From contig NZ_QMEY01000005.1 of the NCBI RefSeq assembly GCF_003315795.1, positions 186,001-250,000 on the forward strand: DNA of 64,000 nucleotides. The letters are read 5' to 3'. The notes under the pieces are model-generated. The model searched no databases, was not told the DNA's origin, and saw nothing but the letters and a program-made list of their open reading frames with translations. This document shows, piece after piece, positions 1 through 8,631 of this stretch. The stretch comes from Spongiactinospora rosea (GTDB lineage Bacteria; Actinomycetota; Actinomycetes; Streptosporangiales; Streptosporangiaceae). A program made the translations under genes and the position numbers. How positions within the stretch are numbered: position 1 is the first letter of the stretch; every line of letters starts with the position of its first letter.

Positions 1-1467
1 CCAGGCCAGCGCGGAGCGCGGGTCGGCGGCGGAGGCGGCCAGGCCGATCCGGCGCACGGTGATCGCGTCGCGCCTGGCGGGGTCGGTGACGGTGCCCTCG
101 GTACGCGCCAGCAGCGCCATCGCCTCGGGCAGCCGGTCGGTGCCCCAGGCGAGATTGCTGGCCCTGGCCAGGGCCAGTTCGACGCGGGTGGACTCGTCGG
201 CGGGCTCCGGCGTCGCGTCCAGCACCGCGCGGGCGCGGTCGGGGAGCTGGGCGTGGTCGAGCAGGTTGGCCAGCAGGATCGCCGCCTCGACGCCGCCGCC
301 CGCCGGCAGCGCGGCCTCGGCCAGGCGGACCGCGAGCGGATAGTCGTGCGCGGCCCAGGCCAGCCGGCAGGCGGCGACCAGCGGTTCGGGGTCGGCCCCC
401 AGCCCGCTCTCCAGCCGCCACACCGTGCCGCGCAGCACGTCCTCCCTGCGCCGCATGCCGGTGGCCGCCACGACCCGCACCAGTTCGGCGTAACGGCGGC
501 GGCGGCGCAGCCCGGGGCAGCGCTCGCGGGCCACCTCGCCGTAGAGCGGGTGGCCGAGCCGCGCGACCTCCCTCCTGTCCTCCACGGCGACCCTGATCAG
601 GCCGCGCTCCTCGGCGAGCAGTACGGCCTCCTCCGAGACCAGCGTGCTCAGCGTGCGCGCCCCGATCGGCTCGGCGAACGCGGTGAACTCCAGCACCGCC
701 GCCAGCGGGCCCGACAGGGTGCCGATCCGGTCGCGGATCAGCTCGACCAGCCGGGGGGCGAGCGGCGCGTCCCCTGGGGCCGCGTCCGCCAGCGGGCCGT
801 GGGCGAGGTGCCACATGCCGCGCAACCGCTGGAGCGTTCCCGCGGCGAGCGCGGAGTCGACGATCTCGTGCAGGAACAGCGCGTTCCCCTCGGTCACCCG
901 GCACAGGTGGACCACGGTCGCCTCGTCCGGCGGGCCGCCGAGCGCGGCGGTCAGCAGCCGCCGGATGTCGCCGTCGCCCAGCGGCCCGATGTCGGCCCGC
1001 CTGGCCAGGTGGTCGCGCCACAGCGCGGTCACCGTGTCGGGGGCGGGCTCGCCGCTGCGCAGCGTGGCGACGACCCGGGCGCGTCCGGTGGCGACCAGCG
1101 AGTGGATCACTCCCGCCGAGTGCCCGTCCAGCAGGTGCGCGTCGTCCACGCCGAGTACCGGCAGCCGCCCGGCGGCCCGCGCGACGATCTCCTCGGCCGC
1201 CCACCGCAGCGTGTTGCCCTCGGGCGCCCGCGCGGGCAGCAGGTCCGCCAGCGCGCCGTTGGGGATGTCGCTGGTCGCCTTGGTGGCGCGGATGCGCAGT
1301 ACGGCGTGGCGGTCGTCGGCGAACCCGCGTAGCACCTCGGCGGCCAGCCGGGACTTGCCCACCCCGGCCGCGCCCACGATCACGACGCCGCGCGCGGCGC
1401 GGTCGCGGGCGAATCTGATCAATGTTTCCAGCTCTTTCTCACGCCCCGCGAACGGCCACGGCTTCAT
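1..1467 (-). CDS. Large LuxR-type ATPase regulator (MalT/AfsR-like), C-terminus cut by window edge
   Basis: The minus-strand reading frame is open from the ATG at 1467 to the edge (489 codons). It begins MKPWPFAGREKELE, followed by a P-loop (GAAGVGKSRL) and a Walker-B-like LGVDDAH, the layout of STAND/LuxR ATPase regulators that end in a LuxR helix-turn-helix. The HTH would lie beyond the edge and is not seen. The protein is clearly paralogous to the gene ending at 42069, which starts NPWPFAGR and shares motifs such as the RLGHPLYGEVAR-type segment. It is divergent from the DUF4145-YbaK gene, with only about 70 bp between them. It is probably a ligand- or ATP-controlled transcription activator; its target is unknown. 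Confidence 0.85.
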   Translation of the reverse strand, partial: MKPWPFAGREKELETLIRFARDRAARGVVIVGAAGVGKSRLAAEVLRGFADDRHAVLRIRATKATSDIPNGALADLLPARAPEGNTLRWAAEEIVARAAGRLPVLGVDDAHLLDGHSAGVIHSLVATGRARVVATLRSGEPAPDTVTALWRDHLARRADIGPLGDGDIRRLLTAALGGPPDEATVVHLCRVTEGNALFLHEIVDSALAAGTLQRLRGMWHLAHGPLADAAPGDAPLAPRLVELIRDRIGTLSGPLAAVLEFTAFAEPIGARTLSTLVSEEAVLLAEERGLIRVAVEDRREVARLGHPLYGEVARERCPGLRRRRRYAELVRVVAATGMRRREDVLRGTVWRLESGLGADPEPLVAACRLAWAAHDYPLAVRLAEAALPAGGGVEAAILLANLLDHAQLPDRARAVLDATPEPADESTRVELALARASNLAWGTDRLPEAMALLARTEGTVTDPARRDAITVRRIGLAASAADPRSALAW

Positions 1468-1537
1468 TGTGCCCCTCCCACCCAGGTCTGGATATTACGC
1501 TCTTGTGGGCAATTTGGTGATCCTTTATCGTCCCTTT

Positions 1538-2662
1538 GTGAGGCGCTGGGCGGCGAAATTCAGCATTGATTGCCCTGGGTGTGCGAATCCTTCTCTCGCG
1601 CGTGAGCCCGATGGGCCGCATCGGTCATTCCTGCCGCCGGAACTGGCGCCGTACGCGACGGCCGTGTGCCAGATGTGCGGGCAGGTGCTCTTCCTGGCGG
1701 CGGAGTCGGCGGCCATCGATCCCGACCGTGATCCCGACGGGCTGCCGCCACGGCGGGCGCGGGTGCTGTGGCCGGTCGCGGCACGCCGGTCGCGCGCCGC
1801 CGCCGCCGTACCGGCGGCGCTGGCGCGGGAACTCGCGGAGGCCGAGTCCTGCCTGAACGCCGGGGCGTACACGATGACCTTGGTGAACGTACGGCGATTG
1901 CTCGAAGGGGTGTGCGCGGATCACGGGGCGGGCGGGCGGACCCTGCACCAGGGGCTGCGCGAACTGCGCGCCCGGGGGCTGGTGGAGGGACGGCTGGCGG
2001 CCTGGGCGGAGGACCTGCGGGAGGTCGGCAACGCCGCCGCCCACATCAGCGGAGACCCGGTGACCAGGCAGGACGCCGAAGACGCGATCATTCTCGCGGA
2101 GGCGTTAGTGGATCACTTATATGTGGTGAATCGGAGATATGCCGAATTTCGGGCACGCCGGGGGCCGGTGCGCGGCGCGGGTGCGGCCCTTCGTGAGACA
2201 CCGGCCATGAAACTGCTGCGAAAATCCCGCGTGCCGTTTACGCCACGGCAATATATGCACGATCCGGGCAGAGCCAAATCCCGGCGCCACCTGGCGGCCG
2301 AACTTGGGGTTCCCGCCACCCGGGTGCTCAAGGCGGTGATCGTCCGCGTCGACGACCGCCCGATCGCGGCCCTCGCCCCTGCGGTGCTGAACATCGACCT
2401 GCCCGCCCTCGCCGGAGCGGCGGGCGGAGCGGCGGCACGCCTGGCCGAACCCGCCGAGGTGACCCGGCTGAGCTGGGCGACGGCGAGCGAGGTGATCAGC
2501 CCCCTGGCCCTGCCGTACCTCACGGTGATAGCCGACGAGACCGTCGGCGCCCCCGGCCCGGTCTACGTCTCCAGCGGCAGACACGGCCTCGAACTCGAAC
2601 TCGACCCCCTCGACCTGATCCGCCTCACCGGCGCCACCCTCGCCCCCATCACCACCCCCTGA
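1538..2662 (+). CDS. Zinc-ribbon DUF4145 protein fused to YbaK-type aminoacyl-tRNA deacylase domain
   Basis: One uninterrupted frame of about 374 residues. The N-terminus carries a zinc ribbon (C12-P-G-C15 and C44-Q-M-C47), then a DUF4145 helical domain (about 84-200). From M224 there is a complete YbaK/EbsC-like domain (TPAMKLLRKSRVPFT..., ending YVSSGRHGLELELDP..LTGA). YbaK proteins hydrolyse mischarged aminoacyl-tRNA, classically Cys-tRNA(Pro). DUF4145 occurs alone and in restriction-type proteins, and its role is unknown. Two TTA leucine codons lie near the domain junction (2105-2107 and 2117-2119), rare in such GC-rich DNA and suggestive of bldA-type control. The start is uncertain: GTG 1538 has a TTATCG -10-like element ending 7 nt before it, which would make it leaderless; GTG 1517 and 1505 are alternatives. 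Confidence 0.75.
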   Translation: MRRWAAKFSIDCPGCANPSLAREPDGPHRSFLPPELAPYATAVCQMCGQVLFLAAESAAIDPDRDPDGLPPRRARVLWPVAARRSRAAAAVPAALARELAEAESCLNAGAYTMTLVNVRRLLEGVCADHGAGGRTLHQGLRELRARGLVEGRLAAWAEDLREVGNAAAHISGDPVTRQDAEDAIILAEALVDHLYVVNRRYAEFRARRGPVRGAGAALRETPAMKLLRKSRVPFTPRQYMHDPGRAKSRRHLAAELGVPATRVLKAVIVRVDDRPIAALAPAVLNIDLPALAGAAGGAAARLAEPAEVTRLSWATASEVISPLALPYLTVIADETVGAPGPVYVSSGRHGLELELDPLDLIRLTGATLAPITTP

Positions 2663-2800
2663 CCTCCGGCCCACGGGAAGATTTCCGGCCGCCTTAGCGG
2701 GCGGAGTACGGGCGTGAGCACGGGAGATAAGGCGGCTGTCAGGGCGATACGATCTTGCCTTTCCGCAGCTTAGGGCGGTTTTACAGGTGGTTTGTCACTG

Positions 2801-2829
2801 TTGAGAGGTACCGGTCGGCCCCATAGGGC
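2801..2829 (+). promoter_or_regulatory. Candidate promoter of the HtrA protease gene
   Basis: TTGAGA (2801-2806), a 17-bp spacer, then TAGGGC (2824-2829), 27 bp before the ATG. The -35 is good and the -10 is moderate. Motif match only. Confidence 0.4.
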
Positions 2830-2856
2830 GGTCGCCACGACAGTGGGGGAAACCTG

Positions 2857-4215
2857 ATGAGCACGAACGAACCGAACGAGCAGGGGCAGGAGCGGCCGGA
2901 CGGCTGGACCCAGTTCGGGAAGGTCCCGCCGCGCGCCGGGGAGTTCCCTGGCAGGGCCCGATCGCCGCAGGACCAGCAGCAAGGCGAGGCCGCCCCCGTA
3001 GGGGACACGGCGGTGTTCGCGTCGCCGTCCCCCCAGCCGGGCGGCTCGGCCGGAACCCCGGGGTCCGGCCCCGGCCCAGAGACCGTGGTGGCGCCGGGCA
3101 AGGCCAAAGGCGGCTTCACCGGGCGGCAGAAGGCGCTGGCGGGCCTGGCGCTGGCGGCGGTGGCCCTGGGGGGCGGGGTCACGGGGGCCTTCGCGGCCAC
3201 CGCCTTCGGCGGCGAACGTACCGTCGTGAGCAGTCCGGTGCTCAGCCCCGTCGCCGACTCCGGCGCGGGGACCGTGGCCGGCGTGGCGCAGGCCGTACAG
3301 CCCTCGGTGGTCTCCATCCAGGCCGGGAACGGCGGCGGCTCCGGCGTCATCCTCAGCGCGGACGGCCTGATCCTCACCAACAACCACGTCGCCGCGCTCG
3401 CGAGCGGCGGCGCCGAGATCACCGTCAGATTCAACGACGGCCGGACCGCCAAGGCCACCGTGAAGGGCACCGACGCGGCCACCGACCTCGCCGTGCTCCA
3501 GGCGACCGGCGTCTCCGGGCTGACCGCGGCGGCGCTGGGCGACAGCGACCGGCTCAAGGTCGGCGACTCGGTATTGGCCATCGGCAGCCCGCTGGGCCTG
3601 GCCGGATCGGTGACCGCGGGCATCGTCAGCGCGCTGAACCGTACGGTCAACGTCGGCGGCGAGGAGCCGCCCGGCCGGCAGTTCCCGCCCGGCTTCGGAC
3701 GCGAGCAGCGGCAGCAGCAGCCGCCGAGCGAGCCGACGACCATCGGCGGCGCGATCCAGACCGACGCGGCGATCAACCACGGCAACTCCGGCGGCGCACT
3801 GGTCAACGCGAGCGGGCAGGTCGTGGGCATCAACACGGCCATCGCCACGGCGGGCAGCGAGGGCAACATCGGCGTGGGCTTCGCGATCCCGATCAACACC
3901 GCCAAGAAGGTCGCCGACCAGCTCATCAAGAGCGGCGACGTACGGCACGCCCAGCTCGGCGTGACCGTCCAGGACTCCTCGGGCGACACGGCCGGGGCAC
4001 TGGTCGGCTCGGTCGCCGAGGGCAGCGCCGCCGCCAAGGCGGGCCTGCGGCAGGGCGACCTGATCACCAAGATCGACGCCCGGCCGATCGACGCCTCCGA
4101 CACCCTGGTCGGCATTATCCGCGGCCTCGGCCCCGGCCAGCAGATCACCATCACGTACGTCCGCGACGGCCAGACCCACACCACCAAGGTCACCCTCGCG
4201 GAGAAGACCGAGTAG
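2857..4215 (+). CDS. Membrane-anchored HtrA/DegP-type serine protease with PDZ domain
   Basis: 452 residues. A long Pro/Gln/Gly-rich cytoplasmic tail (1-85) precedes one membrane segment (about 91-117). The trypsin-like S1C domain has the catalytic triad visible: His177 (LTNNHVAA), Asp210 (ATDLAVLQ) and Ser311 (HGNSGGAL). A Gln/Pro insertion (about 268-292) sits inside the protease domain. A C-terminal PDZ domain (about 360-448) with GLRQGDLI follows. The family degrades or refolds misfolded proteins outside the membrane and is usually envelope-stress induced. Length and domain order match actinobacterial HtrA. The gene is monocistronic, with its own promoter and a hairpin after the stop. Confidence 0.93.
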   Translation: MSTNEPNEQGQERPDGWTQFGKVPPRAGEFPGRARSPQDQQQGEAAPVGDTAVFASPSPQPGGSAGTPGSGPGPETVVAPGKAKGGFTGRQKALAGLALAAVALGGGVTGAFAATAFGGERTVVSSPVLSPVADSGAGTVAGVAQAVQPSVVSIQAGNGGGSGVILSADGLILTNNHVAALASGGAEITVRFNDGRTAKATVKGTDAATDLAVLQATGVSGLTAAALGDSDRLKVGDSVLAIGSPLGLAGSVTAGIVSALNRTVNVGGEEPPGRQFPPGFGREQRQQQPPSEPTTIGGAIQTDAAINHGNSGGALVNASGQVVGINTAIATAGSEGNIGVGFAIPINTAKKVADQLIKSGDVRHAQLGVTVQDSSGDTAGALVGSVAEGSAAAKAGLRQGDLITKIDARPIDASDTLVGIIRGLGPGQQITITYVRDGQTHTTKVTLAEKTE

Positions 4216-4247
4216 ACACGAACATCCCCGTTCGCCGAAAAAGCGCG

Positions 4248-4269
4248 CCCCCGGCCCCATGGCCGGGGG
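4248..4269. terminator. Hairpin terminator between convergent htrA and cydC
   Basis: A 9-bp perfect stem, CCCCCGGCC / GGCCGGGGG, around a CCAT loop. It has no T-run, as is common for GC-rich actinomycete terminators, and could serve both converging genes. Confidence 0.6.
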
Positions 4270-4382
4270 GCATCGTCGTTGCACGGGGGCCGGTGGTGGC
4301 GGCCGGCGCGAGGGCGCTTTGGCGGGCGTGCGGGTGTGGCGGTGATCCGCGCCGGTGCGGTCGCCGGGATGACCACGAGGGA

Positions 4383-6101
4383 TCAGTGGTGGGAGGTCAG
4401 GGACTCGGATTGCCAGAGGTCGCGGTAGTAGCCGGGTTGGGCGAGGAGCTCGGAGTGGGGGCCGCGCTGGGTGACCCGGCCCTCTTCCAGGACGATGATC
4501 TCGTCCACGCGGTCGAGGCCGCGCAGGCGGTGGGTGACGATCAGGGTGGTACGGCCGTGGGTGGCGTCCAGCAGGTCGCTCATCAGGGCGTCGGCGGTCG
4601 TTTCGTCGAGGGCTTCGGCCGGCTCGTCGAGCAGCAGGATCTCCGGGTCGTACAGCAGGGCGCGGGCCAGGGCCAGGCGCTGGAGCTGGCCGCCGGAGAC
4701 GGTGCGGGCGTCCTCGCCGAGCTGGGCGTCCCAGCCGGTCCGTTCGACCCAGCGGGCCAGCCTCGCGCGGCGTACGGCCGAGCGTAGTCGCTCGTCGTCC
4801 GCGTCCGGTCCGGCGAGCCGGAGGTTGTCGCGCAGGGTGGCCTGGAAGATGTAGGGGTCCTGGGTGAGGCCGGTGATCCGCTCGCGTACCGCCTCGGGGG
4901 TCAGTTCGCGGATGTCGGCCGAGCCGTCCGGGCCGGTGAGCCGGATGTCGCCCGACTCAGGGTCCACCAGGCGCATCAGCGCGGCCAGCAGCGTGCTCTT
5001 GCCCGCCCCGCTCGGGCCGACCAGGGCGGTCCGCTTGCCGGGGGTGAGGGTGAGGCCGACGCCGCCGAGCGCGGGGGCGCGGCCCTCGTCGTGCCGGACC
5101 ACCAGGTCGCGGATCTCGATGGTGAGCGGGCCGGTGGGCGGCTCGGCGGGCTTGGCGGGTTCGGCGACGGCGGGCGGGGTGGCCCGGACCTCGCGCAGCC
5201 GGCGCAGCGCGGCGGTGATCCCGGCCAGCCGTTCCCCGGCCGACGCGAGCGGCAGCACCGGCTCGAAGGCGACCAGCGCGCTGAGCGCGAGCACGGCGGT
5301 GGGCACCTGTCCGGCGCCTGCGGCCTGCGCGGCGAGCACCACGCCCGCCACGGTGAGGCCCTGGGTCAGTACGCCCGCGGCCAGCGCCGCGGCGTTGGTC
5401 CTGGCCTGCCGCCGCTCCAGGGCGGCCAGCCGGTCGTCGGCGGCGCCCGCGGTGGCCAGGGCCTTGCCGTTCGCGCCGTAGGCGGCGAGGTCGGCGGCGC
5501 CGTGGACCAAATCGGCCACCCGGGCGGCCAGTTCGGCGCGGGCCGGGGCGATCGTGGCCGACCAGCGCCGGGCCGCGGCGGCCGTGGCGGCGGGCAGCAG
5601 TACCCCGGCGACGAGCAGCCCGGCGAGCAGGATCAGAGCCGCCGCCGGGAGCAGGAAGGCCGCCAGTACGACGGCCGCCGCGCCGGTGATCAGCGCGGCG
5701 ATGGCCGGGAGCAGGCAGCGTACGAGCAGGTCCTGGACCGCGTCGGTGTCGTCCACCATGCGGCTGAGCAGGTCGGCGCCGCCGTGGGCGAGCGGGCGGG
5801 CGGGGACCAGCGCGTCGTACAGTCGCTCCCTGGTCGTCGCCTGGGCCCGCAGCGCGACGTCGTGTCCGGACAGGCGTTCGGCGTACCGGAAGACGCCACG
5901 GGTGGTGGCGAACGCCCGTACGGCCACGATCGCCACGCTCAGCGCGGCCAGCGAGGGCTGCTGCGCGGCCCTGGTGATCAGCCATGCCGCCGACGCGATC
6001 AGACCGAGCCCGGCCAGGTCCGCCGCGGCCCCGGCGGCGGCGGCGACCACCAGCCGCCGCCGACCGCCCCACCCGATCACCCCGGCCTCACGCCCGCTCA
6101 T
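4383..6101 (-). CDS. cydC: Thiol reductant ABC exporter subunit CydC
   Basis: 572 residues from the ATG at 6101, overlapping the cydD stop as ATGA. An N-terminal six-helix ABC exporter domain (about 1-330) is followed by an ATPase domain with Walker A GPSGAGKST, signature VSGGQLQR and Walker B ILLLDEP. CydC and CydD form a heterodimeric inner-membrane exporter (glutathione/cysteine or haem-linked in E. coli) needed for cytochrome bd assembly. It is the last gene of the cydABDC operon, so its assembly role is well supported by context. Confidence 0.92.
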   Translation of the reverse strand: MSGREAGVIGWGGRRRLVVAAAAGAAADLAGLGLIASAAWLITRAAQQPSLAALSVAIVAVRAFATTRGVFRYAERLSGHDVALRAQATTRERLYDALVPARPLAHGGADLLSRMVDDTDAVQDLLVRCLLPAIAALITGAAAVVLAAFLLPAAALILLAGLLVAGVLLPAATAAAARRWSATIAPARAELAARVADLVHGAADLAAYGANGKALATAGAADDRLAALERRQARTNAAALAAGVLTQGLTVAGVVLAAQAAGAGQVPTAVLALSALVAFEPVLPLASAGERLAGITAALRRLREVRATPPAVAEPAKPAEPPTGPLTIEIRDLVVRHDEGRAPALGGVGLTLTPGKRTALVGPSGAGKSTLLAALMRLVDPESGDIRLTGPDGSADIRELTPEAVRERITGLTQDPYIFQATLRDNLRLAGPDADDERLRSAVRRARLARWVERTGWDAQLGEDARTVSGGQLQRLALARALLYDPEILLLDEPAEALDETTADALMSDLLDATHGRTTLIVTHRLRGLDRVDEIIVLEEGRVTQRGPHSELLAQPGYYRDLWQSESLTSHH

Positions 6102-7801
6102 GAGTCCCCTCCGGTGTGTGCGATCGCCTGGGGCGGCTGGTCTGGGTGGGGTGGGGTGTCGGAGGCGATGCGGCCGTCGCTGAGGCGGATGACCCGGTCG
6201 GCGAGGTCGATCATGGCGGGGCGGTGGGCGACGATGATGGCGGTGCGGCCGTCGGCCAGGGCCCGGGTGGCGGACACGATGGCGGCCTCGCTGCGGCCGT
6301 CGAGGCGGGCGGTGGGCTCGTCCAGGAGGAGTACGGCCGCGCCGGGGCGGCAGAAGGCGCGGGCCAGGGCGATGCGCTGGCGCTGGCCCGCCGACAGGTC
6401 CGCGCCGCGTTCGCCGAGGACGGTGTCGTACCCCTGGGGCAGCGCCTCGATGAACTCGGCCGCTCGCGCGGCCCTCGCCGCGGCGCGTACGTCCACCGCC
6501 GGGGCCCGGTCGGCGTCGGAGAGCAGGATGTTGCCGGTCACCGACGCGGCGAACAGGTGGGCGCGCTGCGGCACGAAGGCCAGCCGGGCGCGCCAGGCGT
6601 CGAGGTCGAGCCGGTCGAGGTCCACCCCGCCGACGGTGACCCGGCCCCGCTCCGGGGTCACGAACCCCAGCAGCAGGTGCAGCAGCGTGCTCTTGCCCGC
6701 GCCGCTCTCCCCGATCACGGCGACCCGCTCCCCGGGCGCGATCACCAGGGAGACGTCGTCGAGCGCGGCGTCGTCGCGGCCGGGATAGCGGACGGTCACG
6801 TTCTCCAGGCGGATCTCGGGGATGTCCGGGCCGGTCCGCGCGTCGCCCGCAGGGCCGGGGCCGTCGCCCGCGTCGGTGTCCAGCACGGCGAACGCCTGGT
6901 CGGCGGCGGCCACGCCCTCCATCGAGGCGTGGAACTTGGTGCCCATCGCCCGCAGCGGCAGGTACGCCTCCGGGGCGAGCAGCAGTACCAGCAGCGCGAC
7001 GTGCAGGTCCATCGAGCCGGACAGCAGCCGCAGCCCGATCGGCACCGCCACCAGCGCCAGCGACAGCGACGCGGCCAGCTCCAGGACCAGCGACGACAGG
7101 AACGCCACCCGCAGCGTGCGCATGGTGGCCGCGCGGTGCGCGCCCGCCACCTCGCGGATCACGTTCGCCTGGTGCCGGGCCCGGCCGAACGCCCGCAGCG
7201 TGGGCAGCCCGCGCACGACGTCCAGGAAGTGCCCGCCGAGCCGGGCGAGGGCCCGCCACTGGCGTTCGGTGACCGTCTTGGTGTGCCGGCCGACCAGCGC
7301 GCCGAAGATCGGGATGAGCGGGAGGGTGATCAGGACGATGACCGCGCCGGCCAGGTCGGCGGCGAACAGCCGGACGAGCACGGCGATCGGCACGAATCCG
7401 GCGACCGCGACCGCCGGCAGGTAGCCGGTCAGGTAGGGGTCGAGCGCGTCCAGGCCCCTGCCGGTCAGCGTGACCAGCTCACCGGACCGGTGCGCGATGA
7501 TCCTCGCGGGCCCGAGTTCCTGGAGCCGGGCCAGAAGCCGGTGGCGGAGCGTGGACTTGACCGCGCCCGCCGTACGCCCGGCCGCCACGCCCTGCACCCA
7601 CCCGAGCAGCGCGCGCACCCCCACCACCGCGACCAGGCCCCACAGGGCACTGATCGCGAACCGCCCGGACAGGACCCCCGCGAGCAGCTCGGCCTGGGCG
7701 ATCACGAGCAGCCCGGCCAGCACCGCGGCGGTCAGGCAGACCGCCAGGTGCCGGCCGACGGCCCGTTCCGTGCGGGCCAGTCGCAGGAGGTCCTTGTGCA
7801 T
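6098..7801 (-). CDS. cydD: Thiol reductant ABC exporter subunit CydD
   Basis: 567 residues. A transmembrane exporter domain is followed by an ATPase domain with GESGAGKST, LSAGQRQRIALARA and LLLDEPTARLD. It pairs with CydC, with which it overlaps by 4 bp. It lies 56 bp downstream of cydB, far enough for a separate ribosome-binding site (AAAGGG before the ATG) but consistent with one operon. Many actinobacteria fuse cydD and cydC; here they are separate. Confidence 0.92.
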   Translation of the reverse strand: MHKDLLRLARTERAVGRHLAVCLTAAVLAGLLVIAQAELLAGVLSGRFAISALWGLVAVVGVRALLGWVQGVAAGRTAGAVKSTLRHRLLARLQELGPARIIAHRSGELVTLTGRGLDALDPYLTGYLPAVAVAGFVPIAVLVRLFAADLAGAVIVLITLPLIPIFGALVGRHTKTVTERQWRALARLGGHFLDVVRGLPTLRAFGRARHQANVIREVAGAHRAATMRTLRVAFLSSLVLELAASLSLALVAVPIGLRLLSGSMDLHVALLVLLLAPEAYLPLRAMGTKFHASMEGVAAADQAFAVLDTDAGDGPGPAGDARTGPDIPEIRLENVTVRYPGRDDAALDDVSLVIAPGERVAVIGESGAGKSTLLHLLLGFVTPERGRVTVGGVDLDRLDLDAWRARLAFVPQRAHLFAASVTGNILLSDADRAPAVDVRAAARAARAAEFIEALPQGYDTVLGERGADLSAGQRQRIALARAFCRPGAAVLLLDEPTARLDGRSEAAIVSATRALADGRTAIIVAHRPAMIDLADRVIRLSDGRIASDTPPHPDQPPQAIAHTGGDS

Positions 7802-7857
7802 GAATCCCTTTGTGACCTTTACGATCTATGATCTACGGCGATCGGGTGATCCGCGGG

Positions 7858-8622
7858 TCAGAAGAACGAGGGCACGCGCGAGCCCGCCGGCCTGCGCGGT
7901 CCGAACGTCCGCCATACCCAGATCTGCGCCCCCACCATGAACGGCGCGAACGGAACCACCATAAGTCCGAGCATGTTCAGTGTCCCTGCCGGGGCGGCGT
8001 GCCCGAGCACCGTTGCGCCCGTGAGCGCCAGCCCGGCGAGCGCGGGAGCGGCGGCGAGCACGGCGGAGCCGAACAGCGCGCGCCCACCGCGCGGGCGGCC
8101 GTGGCCGGGCAGCCGCCACGCGGCGAACGTACGGCCGTGGAAGGCGAACGCGGCGGCCACCACGGCGGCGAGCACCACGCCGAGCAGCAGCGCGGGCAGG
8201 CCGTCGAGCCCGGTCGCCAGCCGCGCCAGGGCGAAGCCCCAGGTGAGCGCGAGCCCCCACGATCCGGCGCAGAGCGCGCCGTCCCAGAACCCCCGCCAGC
8301 GCGGACCCTCCACGCGGCGGCGGAACCAAAGCCCGGCGTCCCGCACGATCCACGACACCAGCAGGGCCACCACCAGCGGATAGAGCGCGAACAGCACGTC
8401 GCCCTCCAGCGAGGGGAACGCGCCGAACAGCACGCCCACCCCGGCCACCAGCCACACCTCGTTCGCGAGCACGAAGGGGGCGATGGCTCCGACCAGCCGG
8501 TCACGTGCGGCCTGGTCGCGGCCGAGGACGGGCAGCAGCATGCCGACGCCGATGTCGAAGCCCTCAAGGGCGAAGTATCCGGCGAGCAGCAGCGCCAGCG
8601 CGGCGAACCAGACGATCTCCAT
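7858..8622 (-). CDS. cydB: Short cytochrome bd oxidase subunit II (CydB)
   Basis: 254 residues starting MEIVWFAALALLLAGYFALEGFD, the typical CydB N-terminus (GFDIGVGMLLP; NEVWLVAGVGVLF). A GGAGG site precedes the ATG. CydB is the partner subunit of the bd oxidase and normally has about 330-380 residues. This copy lacks roughly 80-120 residues of the middle and C-terminal part, keeping about seven hydrophobic segments and ending QIWVWRTFG plus a basic tail. The frame is clean and flanked by intact cyd genes, so this looks like a shortened form rather than decay. It lies 9 bp after cydA. Confidence 0.85.
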   Translation of the reverse strand: MEIVWFAALALLLAGYFALEGFDIGVGMLLPVLGRDQAARDRLVGAIAPFVLANEVWLVAGVGVLFGAFPSLEGDVLFALYPLVVALLVSWIVRDAGLWFRRRVEGPRWRGFWDGALCAGSWGLALTWGFALARLATGLDGLPALLLGVVLAAVVAAAFAFHGRTFAAWRLPGHGRPRGGRALFGSAVLAAAPALAGLALTGATVLGHAAPAGTLNMLGLMVVPFAPFMVGAQIWVWRTFGPRRPAGSRVPSFF

Positions 8623-8631
8623 GCCTGCCTC

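Noticed and set aside
644..1500. N-terminal extension of the long plus-strand frame ending at 2662
   Set aside because: It is antisense to the LuxR/ATPase gene and has no domain pattern; only the part from about 1505-1538 onward is coding.
6102..7259. Long minus-strand frame running upstream from cydC
   Set aside because: It is an out-of-frame shadow of cydD (Arg/Gly/Pro-rich, no motifs); cydC itself starts at 6101.
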